A DNA stretch of 64,000 nucleotides from Comamonadaceae bacterium (GCA_947447355.1 CANFJF010000006.1:1-64000), one strand, 5' to 3'. Counted from the first letter of the stretch, positions 9,466-19,584 are shown. Notes: generated from the letters alone by a model not told the origin. Program-made: numbers and translations.

Positions 9466-9951
9466 ATGTCAAAGCACCATATCACCGCCATCATCAATGG
9501 CGATGCGCGTGAATTTTTGTGTGAAACCCAGCAGACGCTGCTGACTGTCTTGCGCGACGAATTGGGCATGACCGGCACCAAAGAAGGTTGTGGCACCGGC
9601 GATTGTGGTGCCTGCAGCGTGACGCTGGACGGCCGCTTGGTCTGTGCCTGTCTGGTGCTGGGGGTTGAAGCGCAAGGCAAGCGTATTCAAACCATCGAGG
9701 GCATGGCGCAAGGTGAAAGTCTGCATGTTCTTCAGCGAAAATTTCTGGAACATGCGGCACTCCAATGCGGCATCTGCACGCCCGGGTTTTTGATCGCAGC
9801 CCGTTCGCTGCTCGAGCGCAACCCGGACCCGAGCGAAGAAGAAGTTCGTTTCTGGCTGGCGGGCAACCTGTGTCGTTGCACGGGCTACAACAAAATCATC
9901 GAAGCGGTACTGGATGCCGCACGCGAAATGCGGGGCACAACACCATGCTGA
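9466..9951 (+). CDS. Molybdenum hydroxylase 2Fe-2S subunit (CoxS-like), cluster 1
   Basis: The small electron-transfer subunit, 161 residues, within the usual range for CoxS-like proteins. The N-terminal plant-type ferredoxin domain has Cys42, Cys47, Cys50 and Cys62. The C-terminal four-helix domain has the second cluster in CGICTPG (Cys101, Cys104) and LCRCTGY (Cys136, Cys138). All eight ligands are present, so the subunit should be functional. It begins one base after the FAD-subunit stop. Its own stop TGA (9949-9951) is embedded in the start region of the large subunit, so the three genes are translationally coupled. Confidence 0.93.
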   Translation: MSKHHITAIINGDAREFLCETQQTLLTVLRDELGMTGTKEGCGTGDCGACSVTLDGRLVCACLVLGVEAQGKRIQTIEGMAQGESLHVLQRKFLEHAALQCGICTPGFLIAARSLLERNPDPSEEEVRFWLAGNLCRCTGYNKIIEAVLDAAREMRGTTPC

Positions 9952-12230
9952 TGAAAACAAAATTAACCGAAAAATTGGCAACAGTGATTGGCACCAGCCC
10001 GGTCCGGCCGGATGGCGTGCCCAAGGTCACCGGCACAGCCCAATACGGCGCCGATTATTCGCTTCCCGGCATGCTCTGGGCCAGTGTCTTGCGATCGCCA
10101 CATGCGCATGCGACGATCCGCTCGATTGACGTGTCCAAGGCGCGTGCGCTGCCGGGCGTTAAAAGCGTGATCATCGGCAGCGACCTGCCTGAACAGACAT
10201 TCGAATATGTCGGCCCGGAACGCGCTGCTGTTAATTACTGGCACATGACGCGCAATGTTCTGGCGCGTGACAAGGTGCTTTACGAGGGGCATGCGCTGGC
10301 CGCTGTCGCCGCCACAACCCAGACCATCGCCGACGAGGCCTTGCGGTTGATCGACGTTGACTATGACGTACTGCCCCACGTCATTGACGTGGATGACGCC
10401 ATGAAGTCCGACGCCCCCTTGTTGTTCTCAGACATGATCACACGCGGCGTAGAACCCGCCCCAAGCCGTCACTCGAATATTGCAAAGCGAGTCGAGTTCA
10501 AGATCGGGAGTGTGGATGCCGGCTTTGCCGCGGCCGATGAAATCGTCGAGATGAGCTTCAAAACCGCGCCTGTGCACCAAGGCTATCTTGAGCCGCATGC
10601 TTGCCTTGCGCGCTATGGGGCGGACGGTCAAGCTGAGCTGTGGTCGTCGAGTCAAGGGCACTTTTTTGTGCGTGTCTACACCGCCAAGTTACTCGGCATG
10701 GCGATCGGCGATGTGCTGGTTCATCCGGCCGAAATCGGCGGCGGCTTTGGCGGTAAAACCGTGGTATATGTCGAGCCGATTGCTTTAGCGCTGTCCAAAA
10801 AGACCGGTCATCCTGTCAAGATCATGATGAGCCGCGAAGACGTCTTCAGGGCCACTGGCCCGACCTCCGGCGCGTCCATGACCGTCAAAATAGGGGTCAA
10901 AAAAGACGGCACGATGGTGGCGGCCGATGGTTTGTTTAAATTACAAGCTGGCGCTTTTCCTGGCTCGCCCGTCTTGAACGCAGCCTTGTGCGCCTTTGCC
11001 CCGTATGTCATTCAAAACGTGCGCGCTGTCGGCTTGGAGGTTGTCAGCAACCGACCCAAGGTCGCGGCTTACCGTGCCCCCGGTTCCCCCATCTCTGCGT
11101 TTGCCGTCGAAAGTGTGCTTGACATGCTGGCCGCCAAGATCGGCATGGATCCCTTGAAACTCAGGCTCAAGAATGCGGTTCAAACCGGCTCGCAGACAGT
11201 CCAGGGAACGCCGCACACGCATGATGGTTTTGCGCAGACGATTCAGGTGCTGCTTGATCATCCCGGCTACAGCGCACCGCTTGGCAAGAACCAAGGCCGT
11301 GGTGCGGCATCGGGCTTCTGGTTCAATGGCGGCGGCGAATCCAGTGCCTCTGTGCACATCAATGAAGATGGGACAGTTTCCATTGCAACCGGCAGCATGG
11401 ACGTAGGTGGTTCAAGGGCATCGATGGCCTTGATGGCGGCCGAGACGCTGGGTGTGCCTTACGACAAAGTCCGCTCCATCGTGGCCGACACAGCCTCGAT
11501 TGGTTACACCCACGTCACCGGTGGTTCGCGGGTCACCTTTGCAACCGGCATCGCTGTGGTGGATGCCTGCAAAAAAATCATTGATAACTTGCGCTTGCGC
11601 GCTGCTTTGATGTGGAAAACAGACATTGACAACGTGATCTGGGAAGACGGCTACGCCAAGGTTCGGGACAGTGGCGTTGGCGACTTTGAACCTCTGTCGC
11701 TTCAAGCCATTGCAGCCCGGCGCGGACTCACGGGGGGACCGATTGCCACCGAAGTCGCAGTCAACGCCAGCGGTCAGGCACCGGGCTTGTCAACGCAGTT
11801 CTGCGATGTTGAGGTCGACCCAGAAACGGGCGCGGTCAAGATTCTGCGCTTTGTCGCCGCCCAAGACGTGGGCCGCGCCATTCACCGGAGCTATGTGGAA
11901 GGCCAGATTCACGGGGGCGTGGCGCAAGGGATTGGCTGGGCCTTGAATGAAGAGTACATCTACAACGAGCAAGGCCGGCTTGCCAATGCGGGCTTCCTGG
12001 ATTACCGCATGCCAGTGGCGTCAGATTTACCCATGATTGAAGCCGTGATCGTCGAAGTGCCCAACCCCAACCATCCGTTTGGCGTGAAGGGGGCGGGCGA
12101 GGTCAGCATCGTCCCGGCGATGGCTGCGATAGCCAATGCGATTGCAGACGCTATTGGCCGGCGCCTGACCGAACTGCCCATGTCACCGCCAAAGGTGCTG
12201 GCAGCCATCGATGCGCCTGTCACGCGCTAG
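9945..12230 (+). CDS. Molybdenum hydroxylase large molybdopterin-binding subunit (CoxL/XDH-like), cluster 1
   Basis: Binds the molybdopterin-cytosine-dinucleotide type cofactor and hydroxylates an unidentified substrate using water oxygen. The 761-residue chain has the aldehyde oxidase/xanthine dehydrogenase a/b hammerhead domain first. Then come the cofactor loop GGGFGGK (265-271), AYRAPGSP (375-382) in the active-site loop position, and GVKGAGE ending in Glu719, the expected catalytic base. The CO-specific loop AYRCSFR is absent, so it is not a CO dehydrogenase. Two starts are possible, ATG 9945 and ATG 9951; the second shares its A with the upstream TGA. The 3' end overlaps the opposing ligase gene by four bases. 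Confidence 0.9.
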   Translation: MLMKTKLTEKLATVIGTSPVRPDGVPKVTGTAQYGADYSLPGMLWASVLRSPHAHATIRSIDVSKARALPGVKSVIIGSDLPEQTFEYVGPERAAVNYWHMTRNVLARDKVLYEGHALAAVAATTQTIADEALRLIDVDYDVLPHVIDVDDAMKSDAPLLFSDMITRGVEPAPSRHSNIAKRVEFKIGSVDAGFAAADEIVEMSFKTAPVHQGYLEPHACLARYGADGQAELWSSSQGHFFVRVYTAKLLGMAIGDVLVHPAEIGGGFGGKTVVYVEPIALALSKKTGHPVKIMMSREDVFRATGPTSGASMTVKIGVKKDGTMVAADGLFKLQAGAFPGSPVLNAALCAFAPYVIQNVRAVGLEVVSNRPKVAAYRAPGSPISAFAVESVLDMLAAKIGMDPLKLRLKNAVQTGSQTVQGTPHTHDGFAQTIQVLLDHPGYSAPLGKNQGRGAASGFWFNGGGESSASVHINEDGTVSIATGSMDVGGSRASMALMAAETLGVPYDKVRSIVADTASIGYTHVTGGSRVTFATGIAVVDACKKIIDNLRLRAALMWKTDIDNVIWEDGYAKVRDSGVGDFEPLSLQAIAARRGLTGGPIATEVAVNASGQAPGLSTQFCDVEVDPETGAVKILRFVAAQDVGRAIHRSYVEGQIHGGVAQGIGWALNEEYIYNEQGRLANAGFLDYRMPVASDLPMIEAVIVEVPNPNHPFGVKGAGEVSIVPAMAAIANAIADAIGRRLTELPMSPPKVLAAIDAPVTR

Positions 12231-13900
12231 TTCGTGGCATTTGGCGCCGCATTTTGTTGCTTGCGCGCGTGCTCAAGTTCACGCAGTCCTTTGCGGATGA
12301 CTTTGCCGGTCGTCGTGGTCGGAATGCAATCGTAGAACTCGATTTCCCGCGGGTATTCGTGCGCTGAAAGCCGAGTGCGGACATGCATCTGTAACGCTTG
12401 CGCCAGTTCTGGCGTCGGGACGAATCCTTCTCTCAGCTGGACAAAGGCCTTCACCACCTCACCCCGAATCGGGTCGGGGCTGCCGACTGCGGCTGCCATC
12501 GCCACGGCAGGGTGGCCGGCGAGGCAATTTTCTATTTCGCCCGGGCCGATACGGTAGGCGCCGCTCGAAATCACATCATCTTTGCGACCGACGTACCAGA
12601 TGTAGCCGTCTTGGTCTTTCGTCGCTAAGTCAGCGGTCAGCAACCAGTCACCCGAAAATTTTTCGAGCGTCGCTACTTCATCGTTCCAGTAGCGCAGAAA
12701 CATGGCGGGTACCGGGCGTTTGAGCGCAATCTCGCCAATCTCGCCATCCGGCACCGGCTGACCTTGCGTGTTTAGCAGGGCGATCTCGTGGCCAGGAATT
12801 GGACGGCCCAGTGAGCCCGGTTTGATGGGCATGAAGTCAGTGCAGTTGCCGATGATCATCACCGCTTCAGTCTGACCGAAGGCATCGTGTGGCGTCGCAC
12901 CTAGAGCGTCCTTGGCCCAGAGGATCAAGTCTTCACTTACAGCTTCCCCGCCGGTGTGGATGGTCCGCAACTGCACATCCCATTGTTTGCGCGGGTCCTC
13001 AATCAGTCGCATCATCTTGAGTACGGTCGCCGGCAAGAAAACATTACGGATCTTATGCCTTGCTATGAGCTCAAAGGCCCGCGCCGCATCAAACTTTCGG
13101 CTGCGGTGCGCCACCACAGTGACACCGTAATGCCAACTTGGTAAAAGCATGTCGAGCAAACCGCCGGCCCAGGCCCAGTCGGCGGGTGTCCAAAAGCGGT
13201 CACCCGGTTGGGGAAAAGCTTGGTGGACAAACTCCATGGACGGTAGTCGTCCAAGCAAGATGCGATGAGCGTGCAGGGCGCCTTTGGGCGACCCAGTGGT
13301 GCCTGACGTGAAAATCAACAGCGCGGGGTCTTCTGCCGCTGTGGCGACCGGATCAAAATCGACGGATTCGCTGTCAAGCAACGTGCTGTAGTCGAGCACG
13401 TGCGGCGCATTGGTAGGGTCCGCGCTGATGATGTGTGTGAGCCCGGGGTATTTCTGTTTCACTTCCCGCAGACGGTCAAGACTTGTCGCGTCAGTGATAA
13501 CAACCTGAACGCCGGCACTGCGCAGCCGGTATTCAACGGCGTCCGGGCCGAAGAGTGTGGCTAAAGGCACCGCAATCGCACCGAGTTTGTAGATGCCGAG
13601 ATGAGCAACGCCGGTCTCTGGCCGTTGCGACATGACGATTCCAACCCGATCACCGCGTGTGACGCCTAAGCGCCTCAAAGCATGGGCCAGCTGATTCGAT
13701 CGATCGCGAAATTCGGCGAAGGTGTGTTCGCTGACCTTACCGGCCTCGTCCTCGTAAATCATCGCGATGCGCGCTAAATCCCCCGCGTGTCGGTCGCAAA
13801 TGTCAACGGCAATGTTGAACTGTGCGGGAATAGACCATTTAAATTTCGCACACAACGCTTCGTATGATTTTTCATCCGGTAAGACTTTGCCGTTGACCAT
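12227..13900 (-). CDS. Acyl-CoA ligase/synthetase, AMP-binding (ANL) family
   Basis: Activates a carboxylic acid to its CoA thioester by way of an acyl-adenylate. The 557-residue enzyme has the P-loop TSGTTGSPKG, the A5-type DAFGQTE motif, the hinge region YVGRKDDVISSGAYRIGPGEIE and the C-terminal lysine motif TTTGKVIRK. Overall it resembles the medium-chain/acetoacetyl-CoA synthetase group with a family-typical N-terminus. ATG 13900 is preferred because TAAGG lies 6 bases upstream; a TTG 18 bases earlier is less likely. Neighbours (acyl-CoA dehydrogenase and Mo-hydroxylase converging on it, Bug receptor divergent) suggest it activates the acid imported by that receptor. This last link is inference. 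Confidence 0.88.
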   Translation of the reverse strand: MVNGKVLPDEKSYEALCAKFKWSIPAQFNIAVDICDRHAGDLARIAMIYEDEAGKVSEHTFAEFRDRSNQLAHALRRLGVTRGDRVGIVMSQRPETGVAHLGIYKLGAIAVPLATLFGPDAVEYRLRSAGVQVVITDATSLDRLREVKQKYPGLTHIISADPTNAPHVLDYSTLLDSESVDFDPVATAAEDPALLIFTSGTTGSPKGALHAHRILLGRLPSMEFVHQAFPQPGDRFWTPADWAWAGGLLDMLLPSWHYGVTVVAHRSRKFDAARAFELIARHKIRNVFLPATVLKMMRLIEDPRKQWDVQLRTIHTGGEAVSEDLILWAKDALGATPHDAFGQTEAVMIIGNCTDFMPIKPGSLGRPIPGHEIALLNTQGQPVPDGEIGEIALKRPVPAMFLRYWNDEVATLEKFSGDWLLTADLATKDQDGYIWYVGRKDDVISSGAYRIGPGEIENCLAGHPAVAMAAAVGSPDPIRGEVVKAFVQLREGFVPTPELAQALQMHVRTRLSAHEYPREIEFYDCIPTTTTGKVIRKGLRELEHARKQQNAAPNATN

Positions 13901-14038
13901 TTTTTGCCTTAGAAACAAAGAGGTTGACTGATGGAAATCATCGTATCAGAATAGTTAGACAATTAGAAAAATAGAGTCCTAATTCGAGGGCCCATGTCTG
14001 CAACTGTCTGCAATGCAAATGTTGATGAGGAGATCCAA

Positions 14039-15016
14039 ATGAATCTGATTCGAAGCTTCTTGGTGGCGGTTGTAGCCGCAATGTCTATGCTGGCATTCTT
14101 TGCGGGTCATGCGGTCGCGCAAACCTACCCCAGCAAACCGGTCAAAATTATTGTGCCGTTTCCACCCGGCCAAGGGACCGATGTGGCTACGCGGTTTTTG
14201 GCAGCCAAGTTAACCAAAGCGTTTGGCCATAATTTTTTGGTTGAAAATCGCCCCGGAGCAGGCGCCAGTCTGGGCACTGAGGTGCTCGCCAAGTCAGCCC
14301 CTGACGGCTACACCCTCGGGATCGGTACGGCGGGTACCCACACCATGAACCCCTCGCTTTACCCCTCGGTGGGCTACGACCCGGAAAAAGATTTCGAACC
14401 TATCACGCTCACGGGCATGTTGCCGCTGATGGTGGCCGCCTATCCTGGCTTTCCTGCCAATTCGATTCAAGAGTTGATTGCCTTGGCGAAAGCCAAACCC
14501 GACACGATCAATGTCGCGCTACCATCGCCGCCGCAACGCGTCGCCTTCGAAATGCTCCGTCAGCAAGCCGGTGCACCGCTGTTTGGGATCCCTTATAAAG
14601 GTTCGGCCACCGCGCTGCCTGAAGTCATGAGCGGCCAGGTGCCTTTGATCCTCGACAGCATCACCGCGTTGCGCCCGCATGTCAATTCTGGCAAGCTCAA
14701 GGCTCTTGGTGTGACATCGGCCAACGCCACCGAACTGATGCCGGGCGTGAAGTCAGTCGCCGAACAAGGCTTGCCGGGTTATGAACTCACGGCTTGGAAT
14801 GCGTTTTTTGCACCGAAGGGCACGCCTCAGTCCATTGTGATATTGCTCAACACTGAGGTTCGCAAGATATTGGCCGAGCCGGAGACGCGGCAACGCCTGA
14901 TGGCACTCGGCTTCGAAGTCACCGGCAGCACCCCGCAAGAGCTTGCAGAGCGGGTGCGCACCGAACGTGAAAAATGGAACCGCATTATTCGCGCGGCCAA
15001 GATCACGGTGGATTAA
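14039..15016 (+). CDS. Bug/TctC-family periplasmic solute receptor 1
   Basis: A periplasmic substrate-binding protein of the tripartite tricarboxylate transporter type, 325 residues. It has a clear signal peptide (FLVAVVAAMSMLAFFAGHAVA, cleaved before QTYPSKP). The mature start TYPSKPVKIIVPFPPGQGTD and the loop LVENRPGAGASLGTEVLAKSAPDGYTL are textbook Bug sequences. Ligands of this family are mostly mono-, di- and tricarboxylates. ATG 14039 follows GAGGAG at good distance; an earlier ATG (13994) would put 15 polar residues before the signal peptide. No TctA/TctB genes adjoin it, which is common for the expanded Burkholderiales family. Confidence 0.92.
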   Translation: MNLIRSFLVAVVAAMSMLAFFAGHAVAQTYPSKPVKIIVPFPPGQGTDVATRFLAAKLTKAFGHNFLVENRPGAGASLGTEVLAKSAPDGYTLGIGTAGTHTMNPSLYPSVGYDPEKDFEPITLTGMLPLMVAAYPGFPANSIQELIALAKAKPDTINVALPSPPQRVAFEMLRQQAGAPLFGIPYKGSATALPEVMSGQVPLILDSITALRPHVNSGKLKALGVTSANATELMPGVKSVAEQGLPGYELTAWNAFFAPKGTPQSIVILLNTEVRKILAEPETRQRLMALGFEVTGSTPQELAERVRTEREKWNRIIRAAKITVD

Positions 15017-15035
15017 CCCGGCAAGCCTGCTTCAG

Positions 15036-16154
15036 TTAATAAAGCACAACGCCGCGAATCGACTCGCCGCTTTTCATCAAGTCAAAACCTTTGTTGATGT
15101 CTTCAAGCGGCATGGTGTGGGTGATCAGGTCATCGATGTTGATCTTGCCTTCCATGTACCAGTCGACAATTTTCGGCACGTCGGTGCGACCGCGGGCGCC
15201 ACCAAAGGCTGAACCTTCCCATTTGCGACCGGTCACCAACTGGAACGGACGTGTTGAGATCTCGGCGCCAGCTTCGGCCACGCCGATGATGATGCTGCGG
15301 CCCCAGCCTTTGTGCGTGCATTCGAGCGCCTGACGCATGACTTTGGTGTTGCCGATGCACTCGAAGCTGTAATCCGCGCCGCCGTCGGTCAGTTGCACAA
15401 TGGCGTCGACCAAATTGCCGCCCGCCGCTTCAATGGCTTTGGGGTTCAGGAAGTGCGTCATGCCGAATTTGCGGGCCATGGCTTCACGCTCCGGGTTCAG
15501 GTCAACGCCGATGATCTTGTCGGCGCCTACCATCTTGGCGCCCTGAATCACGTTCAGGCCAATGCCACCCAAACCGAACACCACGACGTTGGCGCCGGCT
15601 TCGACCTTGGCGGTGAACAGCACGGCACCAATGCCGGTGGTGACGCCGCAGCCGATGTAGCAGACCTTGTCAAACGGGGCGTCCTTGCGGATTTTGGCCA
15701 GCGATATTTCGGGTGCGACAGTGTAGTTGCTGAAAGTCGATGTACCCATGTAATGGAAGATGGGTTGACCGTCCAGGCTGAAGCGGCTGGTGGCATCTGG
15801 CATCAAACCCTTGCCTTGCGTGCCGCGAATCAGCTGGCACAAATTGGTCTTGCGCGACAGGCAGTATTTGCACTGGCGGCACTCTGGCGTGTAGAGCGGA
15901 ATGACGTGATCGCCTTTTTGCAGCGAGGTCACGCCGGGGCCGACATCGACCACGATGCCGGCGCCTTCATGGCCCAGAATGGCCGGAAAGATGCCTTCCG
16001 GATCAGCGCCCGACAGCGTGTAGTAGTCGGTATGACAAATGCCCGTGGCCTTGATTTCGATCAGCACCTCGCCAAATCTCGGCCCGTCAAGATCAACGGT
16101 TTCAATGGTCAGGGGTTGGCCTGACTTCCAGGCGACGGCGGCTTTTGTTTTCAT
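15036..16154 (-). CDS. frmA: S-(hydroxymethyl)glutathione dehydrogenase / class III alcohol dehydrogenase
   Basis: Detoxifies formaldehyde by oxidising S-hydroxymethylglutathione with NAD+; it can also reduce S-nitrosoglutathione. The 372-residue zinc medium-chain dehydrogenase has GICHTDYYTLSG with the catalytic Cys, GHEGAG, the structural-zinc lobe CRQCKYCLSRKTNLC and the NAD Rossmann motif GLGGIGLNVIQGA. The internal sequence MKTKAAVAW at the N-terminus is typical, which favours ATG 16154 over a GTG 30 bases upstream. No frmB esterase or frmR regulator is adjacent. Formaldehyde could come from demethylation reactions of aromatic or C1 compounds, but nothing nearby shows this. Confidence 0.95.
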   Translation of the reverse strand: MKTKAAVAWKSGQPLTIETVDLDGPRFGEVLIEIKATGICHTDYYTLSGADPEGIFPAILGHEGAGIVVDVGPGVTSLQKGDHVIPLYTPECRQCKYCLSRKTNLCQLIRGTQGKGLMPDATSRFSLDGQPIFHYMGTSTFSNYTVAPEISLAKIRKDAPFDKVCYIGCGVTTGIGAVLFTAKVEAGANVVVFGLGGIGLNVIQGAKMVGADKIIGVDLNPEREAMARKFGMTHFLNPKAIEAAGGNLVDAIVQLTDGGADYSFECIGNTKVMRQALECTHKGWGRSIIIGVAEAGAEISTRPFQLVTGRKWEGSAFGGARGRTDVPKIVDWYMEGKINIDDLITHTMPLEDINKGFDLMKSGESIRGVVLY

Positions 16155-16259
16155 GTGATCGGGAGCGGTGAGGTAAAGGAACACGACTATAGGGCAGACC
16201 TACGCCCTACGTCGTGACCGTTAATCGTTGCAGCGTCCAACCAAGGTCTTTGCCGTACC

Positions 16260-16276
16260 TGCCGAGCGAGTCGGCA
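16260..16276 (-). terminator. Hairpin just downstream of dnaJ
   Basis: TGCCGA and TCGGCA form a 6-bp stem around a 5-base loop, starting three bases past the dnaJ stop on the minus strand. No T-run follows, so it is a weak or Rho-assisted terminator candidate, or an mRNA 3'-end stabiliser. Confidence 0.35.
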
Positions 16277-16278
16277 AA

Positions 16279-17418
16279 TCAGGCGCTAAAGAAGTTCTTC
16301 AGCTTGTCGGTCCAACCTTCTTCGGTAGGCGAGTGCTTGGGGCCGCCTTTTTTCAGCGACTCTTCCAATTCCTTCAGCAGCTTGCGCTGGTGCTCGGTCA
16401 ACTTCACAGGTGTTTCGACCGCGATGTGGCAATACAGGTCGCCCGGGTAGCTGGAGCGCACGCCTTTGATGCCCTTGCCGCGCAGTCGAAACTGCTTACC
16501 GGCTTGGGTCCCCTCTGGAATGTCGATAGCGGCTTTGCCGGAGAGTGTCGGCACTTCGATCTCACCGCCGAGCGATGCCCGAGGAAAGCTGATGGGCACG
16601 ACGCAATGCAGGTCGTCGCCTTCGCGCTCAAAAATATCGTGCTTTTTGATGCGAATTTCGATGTACAGGTCACCCGGTGGACCGCCGTTGGTACCAGGCT
16701 CACCGTTGCCGGTGGAGCGAATGCGCATGCCATCGTCAATGCCGCCTGGGATTTTGACTTCGAGGGTCTTGTTGGTTTTTGTTTTGCCAACGCCGTGGCA
16801 GGACACGCAGGGTTCAGGAATGAGTTTGCCCGTGCCTTTGCACTGAGGGCAGTTTTGCTGAACGCTGAAAAAACCTTGGCGCATCTGCACCACGCCATGG
16901 CCGTGACAGGTCGTGCAGGTGACGACTTTGGTGCCGGGTTTGGCGCCGCTGCCTTGGCAGGTCTTGCAGTCGTCCCAGCTTGGAATGCGGATCTGCGCGT
17001 CCTTGCCTCCAGCGGCTTCTTCCAGCGTGATTTCCATCGCGTAGCTGAGATCACCACCACGGAACACTTGACGTCCGCTGCGCTGTTGCCCGCGACCGCC
17101 CATGACATCACCAAAAATATCCCCGAAGGCTTCAGCAAAGCCGCCAAACCCTTCTGGTCCACCTCCGCCACCGCCGCCCCGATTGGGGTCGACGCCGGCG
17201 TGGCCATACTGGTCGTAGGCCGCGCGCTTGTTGGCATCAGACAGCATCTCGTAGGCTTCTTTGGCGTCTTTGAATTTTTCTTCAGAAACCTTGGACCCTT
17301 CACCCTGATTGCGGTCAGGGTGATGCTTCATCGCGAGCTTGCGATAAGCTTTTTTAATATCCTCTTCGCTGGCGTTTTTGGGGACACCCAGCGTGTCGTA
17401 GTAATCTTTTTTGGCCAT
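16279..17418 (-). CDS. dnaJ: Chaperone DnaJ (Hsp40)
   Basis: Co-chaperone that delivers unfolded substrates to DnaK and stimulates its ATPase. The 379 residues give the full type-I architecture. The J domain (1-70) has the HPD loop in KHHPDRNQ. A Gly-rich linker follows (about 75-105). The zinc-finger region has four CxxCxGxG repeats ([32 protein letters not shown]), then the two-lobed substrate-binding domain and dimerisation tail. It lies downstream of dnaK in the same direction, separated by 111 bases that contain two strong hairpins, and should be the last gene of a grpE-dnaK-dnaJ heat-shock unit. Confidence 0.98.
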   Translation of the reverse strand: MAKKDYYDTLGVPKNASEEDIKKAYRKLAMKHHPDRNQGEGSKVSEEKFKDAKEAYEMLSDANKRAAYDQYGHAGVDPNRGGGGGGGPEGFGGFAEAFGDIFGDVMGGRGQQRSGRQVFRGGDLSYAMEITLEEAAGGKDAQIRIPSWDDCKTCQGSGAKPGTKVVTCTTCHGHGVVQMRQGFFSVQQNCPQCKGTGKLIPEPCVSCHGVGKTKTNKTLEVKIPGGIDDGMRIRSTGNGEPGTNGGPPGDLYIEIRIKKHDIFEREGDDLHCVVPISFPRASLGGEIEVPTLSGKAAIDIPEGTQAGKQFRLRGKGIKGVRSSYPGDLYCHIAVETPVKLTEHQRKLLKELEESLKKGGPKHSPTEEGWTDKLKNFFSA

Positions 17419-17463
17419 GAAACTGCGTATTCAGTGAAAAAATTCGGGGGATCAGAAAGCAGG

Positions 17464-17520
17464 AAAGCGGAATCAAGGGCTCAGCCCGGATTCCGCTTTG
17501 AGGCAACGGGCCGAAGCCCG
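17464..17520 (-). promoter_or_regulatory. Two hairpins in the dnaK-dnaJ intergenic region
   Basis: Reading on the minus strand after the dnaK stop, the first hairpin is CGGGC-TTCG-GCCCG (17520-17507), an extra-stable UUCG tetraloop in RNA. The second has 11-bp perfect arms AAAGCGGAATC / GATTCCGCTTT (17464-17474 and 17489-17499) with an inner GGGC-TCA-GCCC stem. Neither has a following T-run, so they look like mRNA processing or stability elements, or a partial attenuator that lowers DnaJ relative to DnaK. Confidence 0.6.
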
Positions 17521-17529
17521 AAGAAAGGC

Positions 17530-19479
17530 TTAACCCTTTTTGACTTCCTTGACTTCGGCGTCAACCACATTATCGTCGGCTGCTTTGGCGTCGTTGCCAG
17601 CCGCACCGGCTGCGCCGCCAGGGCCTGCTGCGGCGGTTTGCTCGGCTTGGCTGGCCTGCATGTCAGCGTACATCTTTTCGCCCAACTTCTGGCTGGCTTC
17701 CATCAAGGCGGCGTTCTTGGCGTCAATGGCGGCTTTGTCTTCACCTTTGAGTGCCTCTTCCATGTCGCTGATGGCTGTCTCAATTTTTTCTTTCTCGCCA
17801 GCATCCAGCTTGTCGCCGTACTCGCCGAGAGATTTGCGCACGCTGTGCACAATGGCTTCTGCGTTGTTTTTGGCTTGAACGAACTCGACTTTTTCTTTGT
17901 CGGACGCTGCATTCAGCTCAGCATCTTTCACCATCTGCTGGATCTCAGCTTCGGTCAAACCGGAGTTGGCCTTGATGGTGATCTTGTTCTCTTTGCCGGT
18001 GCCTTTGTCTTTGGCGCCGACGTGCAAAATGCCGTTGGCGTCGATGTCAAACGACACTTCAATTTGTGGCGTGCCACGGGAAGCTGGTGGAATCCCTTCG
18101 AGGTTGAATTCGCCGAGGCCTTTGTTGCCGGAAGCAATCTCGCGCTCACCCTGAAACACTTTGATCGTCACGGCCGGCTGATTGTCTTCAGCGGTGGAGA
18201 AGGTTTGTGCAAATTTGGTCGGGATGGTCGTGTTCTTCTTGATCATCTTGGTCATGACGCCGCCCATGGTTTCGATACCCAGGGACAACGGTGTCACGTC
18301 CAGCAGCAAGACGTCGGTGCGGTCACCCGACAGCACTTGGCCCTGAATAGCGGCGCCAACGGCAACGGCTTCGTCGGGGTTGACGTCTTTGCGTGGCTCA
18401 CGGCCGAAGAATTCTTTGACTTTTTCCTGAACCTTGGGCATCCGGGTCATGCCGCCCACCAGAATAACGTCATGAATCGCGCTGACGTCAATGCCGGCGT
18501 CTTTGACGGCCATGCGGCAGGGTGCAATCGTGCGCTCGATCAACTCGTCAACCAGGCTTTCCAGCTTGGCGCGTGTCATCTTGATGTTCAGGTGTTTCGG
18601 GCCTGAAGCATCCGCTGTGATGTAAGGCAGGTTGATGTCGGTCTGGGCGCTGCTCGACAGTTCGATCTTGGCTTTTTCAGCCGCTTCTTTCAGGCGCTGC
18701 AGAGCCAGCACGTCGCTCTTCAGGTTGACGCCGGATTCTTTCTTGAACTCGTCGATGATGAAGTCGATGATGCGCTGGTCGAAGTCTTCGCCGCCCAAGA
18801 ACGTGTCGCCATTGGTCGACAGCACTTCAAATTGTTTTTCACCGTCAACGTCGGCAATTTCGATGATCGAAATGTCGAAAGTACCGCCGCCCAAGTCATA
18901 CACAGCAATCTTGCGATCGCCTTTTTCTTGCTTGTCGAGGCCAAAGGCCAAGGCAGCTGCCGTTGGCTCGTTGATGATGCGTTTGACGTCCAGACCGGCA
19001 ATGCGGCCAGCGTCTTTGGTGGCTTGACGTTGGGCGTCGTTGAAGTAGGCCGGCACGGTGATGACGGCTTCTGTGACCGCTTCGCCCAGATAGTCTTCAG
19101 CGGTTTTCTTCATCTTGCGCAAGATGTCGGCGCTGACCTGTTGAGCCGAGAGTTGCTTGTCATGCACTTGCACCCAAGCGTCGCCGTTGTCGGCAGCCAC
19201 AATTTTATAAGGCATCAAATCGATGTCTTTTTGCACTTCTTTTTCAGCGAACTTGCGACCGATCAGCCGCTTGACCGCGTACAGCGTGTTGCGCGGGTTG
19301 GTCACTGCTTGGCGCTTGGCCGAAGCGCCCACTAGCACGTCGCCACCTTCTTGGTAAGCGACGATGGATGGCGTGGTGCGTGCGCCTTCAGAGTTTTCAA
19401 TGACGCGTGGCGTGTTGCCCTCCATGACGGAAACGCAGCTGTTGGTGGTTCCGAGGTCAATGCCGATGATTCTTCCCAT
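17530..19479 (-). CDS. dnaK: Chaperone DnaK (Hsp70)
   Basis: ATP-dependent chaperone for folding and disaggregation, and in proteobacteria a negative regulator of sigma-32. The 649-residue protein starts [16 protein letters not shown], with the actin-like ATPase domain (phosphate loops [19 protein letters not shown] and [13 protein letters not shown]). The substrate-binding domain follows from about residue 390, and then the lid, ending in the usual Gly/Ala/Asp-rich tail [15 protein letters not shown] 19479 follows AGGAG with 9-base spacing; a TTG three codons earlier is rejected. A sigma-32-like promoter lies about 105 bases upstream. Confidence 0.98.
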   Translation of the reverse strand: MGRIIGIDLGTTNSCVSVMEGNTPRVIENSEGARTTPSIVAYQEGGDVLVGASAKRQAVTNPRNTLYAVKRLIGRKFAEKEVQKDIDLMPYKIVAADNGDAWVQVHDKQLSAQQVSADILRKMKKTAEDYLGEAVTEAVITVPAYFNDAQRQATKDAGRIAGLDVKRIINEPTAAALAFGLDKQEKGDRKIAVYDLGGGTFDISIIEIADVDGEKQFEVLSTNGDTFLGGEDFDQRIIDFIIDEFKKESGVNLKSDVLALQRLKEAAEKAKIELSSSAQTDINLPYITADASGPKHLNIKMTRAKLESLVDELIERTIAPCRMAVKDAGIDVSAIHDVILVGGMTRMPKVQEKVKEFFGREPRKDVNPDEAVAVGAAIQGQVLSGDRTDVLLLDVTPLSLGIETMGGVMTKMIKKNTTIPTKFAQTFSTAEDNQPAVTIKVFQGEREIASGNKGLGEFNLEGIPPASRGTPQIEVSFDIDANGILHVGAKDKGTGKENKITIKANSGLTEAEIQQMVKDAELNAASDKEKVEFVQAKNNAEAIVHSVRKSLGEYGDKLDAGEKEKIETAISDMEEALKGEDKAAIDAKNAALMEASQKLGEKMYADMQASQAEQTAAAGPGGAAGAAGNDAKAADDNVVDAEVKEVKKG

Positions 19480-19584
19480 GATGCTCAACTCCTGTTATTT
19501 TTAATCGATGCCGCCGTCAGAACACCCCGACTTCAGGGTCTGCTCATCAGGCGATGTAACTGCTTGTGTGCTGCTATGAAACAG

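Noticed and set aside
16228-18606. A 792-codon open frame on the plus strand opposite dnaJ and dnaK.
   Set aside because: It is antisense to two highly conserved genes, its translation resembles no family, and long antisense frames are expected from the GC-rich codon bias of dnaK.
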